Shown: positions 38,661 through 48,795 of the stretch, one piece after another
Layout of the letters: every line of letters starts with the position of its first letter
Numbering within the stretch: the stretch's first letter is position 1
Assembly: GCA_936440205.1 (NCBI GenBank)
Contig: OW387150.1
Span: 20,372,152-20,436,151 of the forward strand
DNA: 64,000 nt
Origin: Lepidonotus clava
Taxonomy: Eukaryota > Annelida > Polychaeta > Phyllodocida > Polynoidae
Reading direction: 5' to 3'
Notes under the pieces: generated by a model
Told to the model about the DNA's origin: nothing
The model's database searches: none
Seen by the model: the letters and a program-made list of their open reading frames with translations, nothing else
Made by a program: the position numbers and the translations under genes

Positions 38661-38744
38661 TAATTTATTCAGAGTTGTTATCGGGTCAAGAATGTTAATA
38701 GGGATGATTAATATAATAGAAAATATTGTTACATAAATGACTTA

Positions 38745-39650
38745 CAAATGTTATTAGGCTCACCTGGTATGTTTTTTATTGATGAAAATCAAATGGCGAC
38801 CTACACAGTGCTGACACCATAATAGAGTGGCCGTACATATATCGCGTCATCGTACATATACAGTCATTGGATGGTACGAAGCAGTAGAAGACTTGCTTTT
38901 AAGCAATAGCACGATGTCAGATAAGTCATATAAGCCTACACTGCTTTGAAAGCAAGACTTTTCCTACATAATTCCAGAATATTATTCGTTAAATAAGGTT
39001 TACCATTTTTCAAATGTACCCTCAAATGCCCAGAAAGTGGTCCAAATTGGCTAAATTGAAGAAACAAGTCGATAATTACAGAAAATAGAAAAAGAATTCA
39101 TGCATAAAAATGCCAATTATGTGAATAACAAACACTAATGGATGTTATTAGGCTCACCTGGTATGTTTTTCATTGATGAAAATCAAATGGCGACCTGCAC
39201 AGTGCTGACACCATAATAGAGTGGCCGTACATATATCGCGTCATCGTACATATACAGTCATTGGATGGTACGAAGCAGTAGAAGACTTGCTTTTAAGCAA
39301 TAGCACGATGTCAGATAAGTCATATAAGCCTACACTGCTTTGAAAGCAAGACTTTTCCTACATAATTCCAGAATATTATTCATTAAATAAGGATTCCCAT
39401 TTTTCAAATGTACTCTTAAATGCCCAGAAAGTGGTCCAAATTGGCTAAATTGAAGAAACAAGTCGATAATTACAGAAAATAGAAAAAGAATTCATGCATA
39501 AAAATGCCAATTATGTGAATAACAAACACTAATGGATGTTATTAGGCTCACCTGGTATGTTTTTTATTGATGAAAATCAAATGGCGACCTACACAGTGCT
39601 GACACCATAATAGAGTGGCCGTACATATATCGCGTCATCGTACATATACA
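38745..39650. repeat. 394-bp tandem repeat (two full units and a third part)
   Basis: TTATTAGGCTCACCTGGTATG starts at 38751, 39145 and 39539, exactly 394 bp apart. Each unit carries both core versions side by side, GTGGCCGTACATATATC and then GCGTCATCGTACATATACAG (38827-38863 in the first unit). Confidence 0.93.
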
Positions 39651-40440
39651 ATTGCGTCACCGTACATATACAGTAAAGGGTTTGCTTTTAATTCCTCTTG
39701 AGCAATAGCACAATATCACATTAAGTATATAGGTCTACGCTACTTCAAAAGCGACACTTCTACACATATTTCCAGAATATTATTCATTATATAGGGTTTA
39801 TCATTTTTCAAATATAGGTACAAATGCCCAGAAAGCAGTTCAAATTGGCCAAATTGGCGAAATAAATCAATAATTTAAGAAAATTGAAAAGCATTTAATG
39901 CATAAAAATATCAATTATGTGAAAAACTGACATATATAATAATCATTATCTAAATGTAAAGATTATACCATATGATTTTCAACAATTATTAACAGATAAA
40001 GTGCTAGACTAAAAACATCAAAATAAAGGGAACCATAACATTATTAGCGTAAATGCGTCACCGTACATATACAACCTAAAATTTGTTATTTTACCATATA
40101 TATAAATGATACTTCTACAATGAACATGTCTACATGCTAATATATCAAGGGGCATAACAAATAGATGATTGCCTATTTTTTTATTTTTTTCTAGATTTTC
40201 CAAAATTAATCTGAAATTCACTAAAATGAGGGATCAATAATTTGGACAGAAAGACTTCATTTCTCATATATTGTAAACTTTGTGGAAATTATTAAAAAAA
40301 GAAAAAAATTATATTCCCCAACTCCCTCATGAAGTAAGGCTAGAAATAAGAGGAAATACATCATTTTCAGTTTTACCTATAAAAAGTTATAATCATTTTT
40401 CAATTGATATTTTGCTGTATATGTACGGTGACGCGATTTC
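39651..40440 (+). repeat. Right subterminal region with motif copies
   Basis: GCGTCACCGTACATATACA copies lie at about 39654 and 40054, and one in reverse orientation at about 40413-40434. The DNA between is AT-rich and non-coding. Together with the left set, these put several copies of the same word within about 1 kb of each end. Confidence 0.75.
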
Positions 40441-40590
40441 ATGATGTTATTACAAAGTTAGCTGTAATACCATAAAAAATAAAAGTTAAGGTACCCAATC
40501 ATCAGGAAACAATTTTAACTCATGTAAGCTACATTTCTTCAATACATAAATTCATAAATTATGAATTTTATTTTTCCCCACTTTAAACCC

Positions 40591-40625
40591 CCCTGTGGCC
40601 CCAATTCGTGAGAATCAACCATATA
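40591..40625 (-). repeat. Right terminal inverted repeat
   Basis: Exact reverse complement of 26593-26627, ending ...AATCAACCATATA. The host sequence TTCATACTG follows. Confidence 0.93.
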
Positions 40626-43600
40626 TTCATACTGATTTACATCAATAATCGGCTGATTGGCCAATGTGATTTGATTTGATAAAAAGCCGACCTTTTATGA
40701 AATGATGATAAACTGATTAGTAAATATATGTAAACAACATGACATTGTAAAAAACATGTTGGTGAAAGTGGAAGCTTTGGCGAGGTTTGGGTGTGTGCTG
40801 CTTGGCCCAGTAATTAGAGGGTTGGTAGCACAGGGCAATCAGCACATAGCCGGGTCTATAAGAGGGCACTCTAGGCCTGACCATTGTCATGAGACCAGAG
40901 CAGATGTGGTCATGAAAAGCGAGCATGTCATGTCCTAGAGGCCACGACCTCTACCCCCGGTCGGCACACAATACCAGCAAACAATGCCGGAAAAACACAA
41001 CCTTTTTTTGTTACATACTTTTGCCATCACCGTCCATACGAGTTGATACACCACTGCCAACTTTGGGTTCGTACTAGTGCTATTTTTAATTTATGTAGGG
41101 ATAAATTGTAAGGTTGGATCGTTGAGTGGTTATACTGGCCGAAGATGTTTCTGAATGAATTAATATTGTTTGTATGGAGTTATTGGTGGTACAATCCTGT
41201 TTTCGGAACTGGTGCATGGTATGCACGTTGTGAATGGGTTGCATTATTGTTTACATGTCATGATACCCCTATATAACGGTCCTGCAAACTACATACAACT
41301 CGCCTCGAGGCAGTGCAATGCAAACCAACAGTTGCAAAACATGGAAGGATAATATTATAAGCAAATGCGAAAAGAGAGCTCACATGCGAATCGGGCCCAT
41401 AAAGAGGAGAAATGGATTCGGCGCGGAAAACTATGACGTCCATTCCGTGTAGAACAGCCGTAATTCAACTGTGACTAATAGGTTGGGATACCGACTTTGT
41501 GAGAGGGTGGGCTTTTTGTAATGGGGGAAAGTCCCTGCTAACTGCCGGGAGCATGCGTTGTACGAGTATTGTCGGGATGCCCCTGCTGGCAACAGCCATT
41601 CCTAGAAATTTCCAGGCACCCTGACAAATATGTGGAGTAAATGTCCCATATTAATTTTCTCGGGGTGGTAACAGAGAAAGAGCATTTGTGTGGAAATAAC
41701 TAAAATGGCATTCTTTGTGGCTGCGCAGAGAGAAATTGTACTACATGTATATTCAAAAAGAATAGAGTAATATTATTATGATAGATAGAAACATTTTGAA
41801 CAATAATTCATCGCTTTGAGCCTCGTCCTGGCTCAAGATAAGCCCAGTTCGTCCAAAAAATCATAATCAATTGCAGTGAAAGAATGACATCCATGTTCTG
41901 GGGCAACATATGGTAACTAGAGCTAATTGTAATTTATTTCAACTTCATCCGGTCTGCTCATTGGATTCCATATCGCACAACACAAAATGATCAACACCAT
42001 TTTCCAATTCAAAGAGAGGTCCTGGATTATCTTCCTACAAAGCTGGCAGCCCGTCCCGGGGGAGCAGGGGGCCCTCCAGAGAACCCACCCTGGATGGTTG
42101 GTGCCATGTCGGGTTGCATGGTGGTGGTTCACGGTTGGTGGATGGGAGTGTGGGAGGAGGGGGGGGGGGGTACCTGGGGAAGCAGTCCTGGGTTGTTGTT
42201 TGTGCCCGTAGTCCCCCGAGTCCCCCGCTCCTTAAGGGCGCGGTGCTTAGGCCTACTCCGACTGGTGCCGTGCAGGGGGACTACCTGTTTGCCCTGTCAG
42301 CCCCGGACATATGGGTCTGTCAGAAGTGCCGCCAGGTAGACCGGAGAGCCGGCCTGCCGCACTCCAGGCTTGTCTGCCGCCCCTACTACACTGTTGACCG
42401 TCTATCTCCAGTGGTTGACCCCTGCTGACTCCTGCTGTCTCAACTTCTCCAGTGCTTTCTCCCACGGTCGGGCCGGGCCGGTTCGCCGGGTGCATCCTTA
42501 TAACTCAACATGTCAACACGTGCAAACATGCCGTCAACAGGACGGAGCATACACCACTCCTCGTTCACCTTTCCATACCATGCATGGACTCCTCCAATCA
42601 CATCTTTATCGTCCTTTGACAGTTTCCCTCCACAAAATTTAGACAGTTGGAACTGAAAAGTAAAAGTTTGGAAGTGAAATTGTGATGATAAGTTAACTAG
42701 AATGTATATGATATACATGTATAGGGGTAATTGGGACTTTAGGGAGAATAGTTGAAGTATGATGGTATTTGTAATAAGTCAAGAGAACTTTGCAAATAAG
42801 CCCTTGTGCCGGCGGATGAGGGATAGGGAGGGTCTGGATAGCCGGTTGACAGCCTGATTAATCATAGTGATATATCTTTATCTCCCCCAAATTAAACACT
42901 CAGCCAGGCCCAATGAGCTCCATGTAAATGGGGCCCTCAAATATTTCCTGCATTACCCGCACCTTGCAGTCACATTCCTCTTCGATACAGCGTCTATATA
43001 TTATGTGGGCACACCATGGAGGGAGGTGGGGACGTACAGCATACCGCGCCCCCGGGAAGCATGCATGCAAGTCCTCCAGCGCCCCACAGGAATCCCCATT
43101 GTCCTACACAACCACTGGAGTGCATCCCTCCAGGCGGGATTTCCCCCAGGAAAACACATTTCCCCTATTTTGTACAGTTGGAATAAGTACTTTTTGTTGG
43201 GAAATGATACCATAAAGCACTGTACGCAGTGCGCCCATTATCCTTCGGGACACGCCCAAGTGCATTGGCCGTTCGTAGAAACAAAAAGCGGAGGTAAGTC
43301 TAAAACGTTTGTTTTATGGTCCTAATGGTAGGGCAATTAGTGGTGTAATTAATATAATCAATACGAGTGGGCTGGAATATTGCCTTCTCTGTGTGCGGCG
43401 GACGGGGGACCGTGGAGGGAGGTTGTCAATAGGGGGGGGGGGGGGGAGGTAATTTCCCGATCTGGCCAGTTGCATTTAGCTGCATCTGGGAGGCACGCCA
43501 TTGTCGGGCGGGACGAGTGGCTTCATGTCAGGAGGACGTAAATTAGTTGTCGACATACGGCCGACATGCCATTGTTTCCGGGCCGGGGGGCTTTTAATTG

Positions 43601-44084
43601 AGGAGAGGGGGCCGCTGGTTATCTCTAAACATCCCCGCGTATCGTCGTCAGCGTCGTCGGAGGGTGGGCAGAGGCTGGGAGGCTGGGAGGTTGGAGGGGG
43701 GGGGGGGAGGTTGGTTGCTGGAGGCGGGGGTTGGTAGCCTCCATCAGCGGGCAGATGATGGGGGCAGGTAATGGGGCAGGTACACGGGATGGGGGGAGCG
43801 GGGGTGACGTGACTGACCGGCATTAATCGCCGGGACACTGGAGGAGAGGCCGTTCTCTGTGTACAGGTGAGCCGGGGACCATCACCCCCCTCCACCACCA
43901 CCCCCACCTACCCCCCCCCCCCGGCTAACAGGGCCTCCACCCCGCCGACGTCCTGGCTTCCCTTCCCATGGATTCCAGTCTACCTTCAGGGCTTAAATGT
44001 CCGTTGTTTTCTCTCTTTTTAACACACATTAACTTACTATTTGTCTTCATTTTGCAGCTCCGCTTCGCTAAATAATATTGTGCA
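40626..44084. other. Gene-free stretch with GC-rich and homeodomain-site patches
   Basis: No gene is supported. The frame at 42867-43325 (152 codons) is the longest plausible one, but it has no recognisable pattern. TTGACAG (42846-42852, TALE-like) and TGATTAATCA (42855-42864, homeodomain-like) stand close together. G runs at about 42159-42170, 43432-43447 and 43696-43708 are homopolymers. Confidence 0.4.
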
Positions 44085-44512
44085 TTGCCTCTCCTTCTCA
44101 TAATGCTACCCTTATGGGTTCCCTTTAATGTACCCATGTACATGTATGTGGCCTCACCTCCCACCCCCCCCCATGGTTTCCCCTTGCATGGCCTTCCATT
44201 GCATAATATATCTTCCCCTTTAAATGGCATCCCCTTGAATATCCTTTCATCGCATCACTCCCCCTCACATGCCGCCCTTTTGTATGGCTTCCCTTTGAAT
44301 GGCTTCCCTTAACTTGGCTTCACCTCACATGCCCCATCGGTTTCCCTTAATGGCTTTTCTTCCCATGACTTCCCTTCGCATGGTTGCCCCTCACGTGGCT
44401 ACTTTTCTAATGGCTTCCCTTCGAATGGGTTCCTCTAACCTGGCCTCACCTCACATGCCCCATCAATACCCCCTGATGGCTTCCCTTCCAATGGAGTCTC
44501 TTCACAATGCTT
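44085..44512. repeat. Degenerate short tandem repeat (GGCTTCCCTT-like)
   Basis: ATGGCTTCCCTT and variants recur at irregular spacing of 14-20 bases for about 430 bp. A longer pair, AACYTGGCYTCACCTCACATG, appears at about 44311 and 44438. The open plus frame of 90 codons follows this repetition and is not taken as a gene. Confidence 0.65.
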
Positions 44513-44514
44513 TT

Positions 44515-44612
44515 TTTCAAATTTTATTAACTTCTTCATGCGTAACACATGATCTTCCAGAGGTTAGATGAATAATAATACAATAATATAGTATAGTAAT
44601 ATAAGATGAATG
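44515..44612. repeat. Dispersed repeat, copy 2 (pair with 8948-9052)
   Basis: AACTTCTTCATGCGTAACAC through GATGAATAATAATACAATA matches 8948-9052 with only a few differences, after a T-rich run, in the same orientation. Confidence 0.65.
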
Positions 44613-46573
44613 AGCAATGTATAAGTTACAGATTCTTCAAAACATAGTCCAGCTTCCCCTCCTACCCCCTATCGTCCCTTCCCTCCCAACGTTACGGGCC
44701 TCGGCCCCAGTCCCCAACCCCCAATCCCAACGACTCCTCCCCTCCTTGTCCCCGCCCCCTCGTCCCCTCACTGTCCTTGGCGGGCCCCGAACTGCTCAGT
44801 GAACACGCGGGGAGCAGCTCGGAAAATGGCTTCATCAGTGGCCCGTTGGCTTTTACTGCTGCGCCTCACGCAGTGGGCTTGGGTAAAGAGGGGTACAGGA
44901 GAGGGCATCCCCCTACTCCAGTGTGGGGGCTCCGGGCACGGATCTATTAATTAGAAGGGGGTCCTGTGTATGTGGAAACATTGACATAGGCAGTTTGTGC
45001 AAGGAAATACGAGTGCATGCCATGCGTTTGTGTCAGTACCACGGGGATGAGATAGCGCCACCGTGATAAAACCGTACTCCACAAGGGAAACTGCGTGTAC
45101 ATCAGAAAATGTTTGTAATCAAGCAATTTTCATATTGTCAGTTATTCTTTCATTGACGGGAAGGGAAACATCCCAACTGGGAATAGATAAGGACTTACAG
45201 TCCCGCTAACAATACTATTCATTATTAAAGAAGACATTAACTTTGAAATCTGTAAATTTTATCCTTAAAAGGATAAACCTTGACGCAGCTAGTTTGAATC
45301 ACATGAATTTGATAAAATTATTCAAAGTTGTTAGTCATTGATTCCACATGCGAAACTGAGATTGATATTGAATGCTGGAATAGGATCATGCTCTTTTAAC
45401 GTATGACTTATACATCCTAAAAATTTGGAAATACATTAAATAATTAAAATGTTCCGATATCAGTATCAGTAACTGGTCTAGAAGTCTTGGTTATTCAAGA
45501 CATTAGAGAATCATATGTAAAAAAACTTACAACCATTCAATACCAGTATATCTCTGCTCAGAAAGGCCCTCTCACGGCTCACTGTGTTTTATACTTGTTC
45601 GAATACAATATAATTATTTTAGAAATTGTAGATTGTTTACCTTTGTCCCTTCGATTATAGAACATGCATTTTTTTAATGACAATTTTCATATTGAAAAAG
45701 TAGCGTTGGATTTCAAACACGTGTAGTTCAGCGAAACAAGAAGTATCTGATGCTTCGAAGGCCTGATTCAAAATAATTATTCTCGGCTACAATCATCGAG
45801 CTATCATTATTACGTTCCTTCGTCTGAAATCTACCGTTTGAAAATTTCGGTTCATTCGGTGTCCGTCACTTTTAGGGTGGTTGGACGTTCTAAGGTAAAA
45901 ATGCCTTCGACAATATCAGAATCAGTGACTATAAAGTTACTGTTAACCATAGAGTCTATTTGTATTCGTGTACATGCATTATTTTATCAAAAAGGCCTTA
46001 TCTTATCCAAGTGTTTTCTTAAATAACCTGACTAGAGTTCTAATATGGGCGAAAATAAACGTTTACAGGACTAGTACTACAATTATAAATACAGAAAAAC
46101 ATACATTGTTCGGAGAGTAAATATCAACATGACATTGTTCTCTAAGAGATTTGCGAACAAAGGAATAGTAAATAGAATCCATGTTATCAGAGTGAAAATT
46201 TACCGTCATCCTACAAAAACGCCGAATAAAATCACCTTAAACTCGATAAGAATATTGTTAGTGGGCTGGTAGTTGACTCTAGTTAACATAGATTATTTCT
46301 TTTAACTTTATATCTGAAATATTATTGTCATCTTGTCAGTTCAAAGGTTATCTTTTTACACGTTTACGTAAGTACTTAGGAGTTGTGAGACTCAGCTTTG
46401 TAGTAAATGACTTGAACGTAGCATAAAAATGTTATCCTTTGCCGAGGAGTATTCGGGATGCAAAACACTGTATTCAAACTTAGGAAATGGATCGTCGTAA
46501 TAATCTTACTTAATTGAGTTTTAATGGTTCAGTTGTGAATAGTTTAAACATAGAACAAGTGGCTCCGCCACAC
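44613..46573. other. Gene-free stretch
   Basis: It is GC-rich to about 44,950, then AT-rich. No coding or RNA gene is supported. Confidence 0.5.
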
Positions 46574-46781
46574 TACTGTAAACGTATATATTTTCGCGCT
46601 GCTAAATTTTCGTGCATTCAGTACTTTGTGACGTTTTCGCGTAATCATAATTTCGCGCATTTTGTGGATATTTCTATCTATGTTTTATTTTTTCCCTCAT
46701 ATCATATTTTCGCGCATTTAAGGCAAAGCGCGAAATGCGCGAAAATATGTACAGCGCGAAAATTAATACTTTTGCCAGGGC
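46574..46781. mobile_element. MITE with CGCGAAAA-rich inverted ends
   Basis: The left end CTGTAAACGTATATATTTTC and the right end (reverse complement CTGGCAAAAGTATTAATTTT) are inverted, both continuing into CGCGCTG. TTTTCGCGC and GCGCGAAAA words fill the interior. Elements with such TTTTCGCG blocks are common in invertebrate genomes; the superfamily is not assigned. Confidence 0.6.
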
Positions 46782-47476
46782 CTGGACACTGCACCCTTTG
46801 TAGTATTTCCTATGGACACCCTGGATATGGGCACCCTTGAAACCTGCAGTTTCAAGGGGGCCCACACTAAAGCTATAACACCATTGGCCCATGCTGAGTC
46901 CCCACGAAAATCCCAAATCAAATATGGGTCAACTGGGGCAGGGCCTAGACCAATGAGGGAGCCAGAACGAAGGAAGGCCGTTTTGTATAAGTATGTAATA
47001 AATATTTTACTGTGCTCATTAGAATATACATTGTTTATTTACCGATTCGATTGTGTGATTATTAAATTCGCTATGAATAGGAAATAACAAGTAACAAGTG
47101 ATTAAGTTTGGACATAGATAAATATGGGAAATATTTTTTAAATCCTCCTATTACAACAAGCTTAAATTAAAAATTAGACGATGTGAGCAGGTCGGTGGTG
47201 TGGGAGCAACTGAAATTCAACGGTTGCGCTCCGAGTTTATATAGTCAACGGATCCGCGTAACCACGGAGATGGAAGAGGTTACGTCACCGCCCTGCTCCC
47301 GGAAATAACAATTTTGAGGTCTCGGAACCCAAAATATTACATATACAATGAAAGACGTAGTCAAAATAAATTATGACCACCAAAAGATACAAATCAGTCA
47401 GAATAATGAGAAGTATACGTAATAATAGACGTGTTTCCCGTGTCTCAGAATATACCACAAAAGATTTCGTCATGAT
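46782..47476. other. Gene-free flank of the retroelement
   Basis: No gene is supported. The segment ends at CACCTTTCTGTTATTG (47477-47492), which is repeated at the far side of the retroelement. Confidence 0.5.
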
Positions 47477-47490
47477 CACCTTTCTGTTAT

Positions 47491-48795
47491 TGGGAGTAAC
47501 GGATTTGTGTCTGTTCTTGCCAGCACTACCACACCAAGTGACAGTTGTCACTTAGAAGTTGCCAACAGTAACCTGCGTGACAACCACTGAATGTATAGCA
47601 ACAGGGTTGTGACATCATCAGAAATTGATGTGACTCAGGTGAATTAGTGTACTCTGGGACAAAGAAAAGTCATGTCTCCAAGGTGACTCTGTAGAGTAGA
47701 GTTGTAGTGGAAAATGAAAATTATTGTTGGTATTTAGTGGTTTCGCCATAAAAGGCTCATCAGGTGCGAGTTTGGTAAAATAATTTCATAATAAATTATG
47801 AAGGTAATTTTAACCGCATTATTTAGTCGAAAAAAACGAAAAATAGTAAAAATTTAAATTTTTTCTACTTTTATATATGAAAAAGCAGGCCCATTCCAAT
47901 ATTTTAATAATATGGGTTAATTTTCCTGTTGTATGACCGAAAGGTTTTTACGGAAAAATGGAGCGTTGGTCAACGTGGTAGGACTATGTCCAGTCACTGA
48001 TAAAGTTAGTGAGCAATGCCTAGTGTCAGCGCGGTATTGTGGGTATTTGATTGAAATTTGAAACGGAGTGAAACAATAGGGCGGAGACATGGGTTAATCC
48101 ATTAAATTCAGACCTTTGGGTACGATGGATGAGAGTCGTTGCATCCATCGTCTTTCTTCTCTGTCTCGCTCTAATTGGGCAGTCGCAGAGTTAGGGGGGG
48201 CCCTAATGAAAGATAGGACCGAAATTTTGAAGCCTAGGGTTAAGCCCGGTTTGAGAGGTGGGCAGCTGTTGAAGTGTCTGGCCACTGTCGTGTCAAGGTT
48301 GTGTTGAATGTCATGAAAATGGCCTTGAAATCGAGTGAGTATGCGATTTTTAGTTTGGCCGACATAATGAATGCCACATTCCTTGCATGTGATCAAGTAA
48401 ACCAGATTGCTACTCTGGCAATTCACATTGTACAACGGGGTATGACTAAAGTCATTCCATTGTGACTTGACCTTTTCCGATTTGTTAATCAACGGACAGT
48501 ATCGACATTTGGTTGGTCGGTTGCACGGGTGAGCACTCAGTCCCGTCTTCCTGGAAGGGTCTCGAGTGGACGCTCTTACCAAGGCATCGCCTAAGTTTTT
48601 GTTCCGGCGGAGTCCGAAAATAATTTTGGAGTCGAGAATATTCCGGGTAGTCTTAGAACGACCCAGTAGTTGCCAATTTTCCCTTATGATTTCCGCTATA
48701 GGGGGATTCTTGGGATTGTGAGTGGTGATGCAATAAAAAACATCATCATGTTTGGTCTTCGGTAAGGAGCCAAGCAGATGGTCTCTGCTCAAAAG
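47491..48795 (-). repeat. 3' copy of the 1,305-bp Penelope direct repeat
   Basis: Holds the last 233 codons of the RT/EN ORF and about 600 bp of 3' UTR. It starts TGGGAGTAACGG on the plus strand and ends CTCTGCTCAAAAG. The length equals the 5' copy exactly, and no differences were noticed in the lines compared. Confidence 0.93.
47740..47763 (-). ncRNA. Hammerhead-ribozyme-like core (3' repeat copy)
   Basis: On the minus strand the sequence reads CTGATGA, then GCC-TTTTAT-GGC, then GAAAC. These are the two invariant boxes of the hammerhead ribozyme joined by a perfect 3-bp stem II. Hammerheads are known from Penelope-like terminal repeats. Stems I and III and the cleavage site could not be settled by eye, so activity is open. 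Confidence 0.5.

Larger units (their letters stand above)
26593..40625 (+). mobile_element. 14-kb DNA transposon with two spliced genes and repeat-packed introns
   Basis: Perfect 35-bp inverted repeats (26593-26627 and 40591-40625) bound the element. The outermost TATA is palindromic and may be a TA or TATA target duplication. Inside, in order on the + strand, are subterminal motif copies, a CpG-rich leader exon, a 10-unit array, gene 1 (29680-32284), gene 2 (33273-37756) encoding a DDE/RNase H-like protein, a 124-bp satellite, a 394-bp repeat and more subterminal motifs. All repeat families share a core near CCGTACRTATA. There is no DNA polymerase, capsid, Rep/helicase or reverse transcriptase, which argues against Polinton, Helitron or retroelement origin. 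Both genes look intact by eye. I cannot place it in a named superfamily. Confidence 0.85.

Noticed and set aside
26593-40625. Polinton, Helitron or viral origin of the 14-kb element
   Set aside because: No polymerase, capsid, Rep/helicase or integrase-like protein is seen. Short perfect inverted repeats and a DDE-type core fit a cut-and-paste transposon better.
42867-43325. 152-codon plus-strand host gene
   Set aside because: No domain-like pattern, no supporting splice structure, and overlapping frames on the other strand; it is likely chance in moderately GC-rich DNA.
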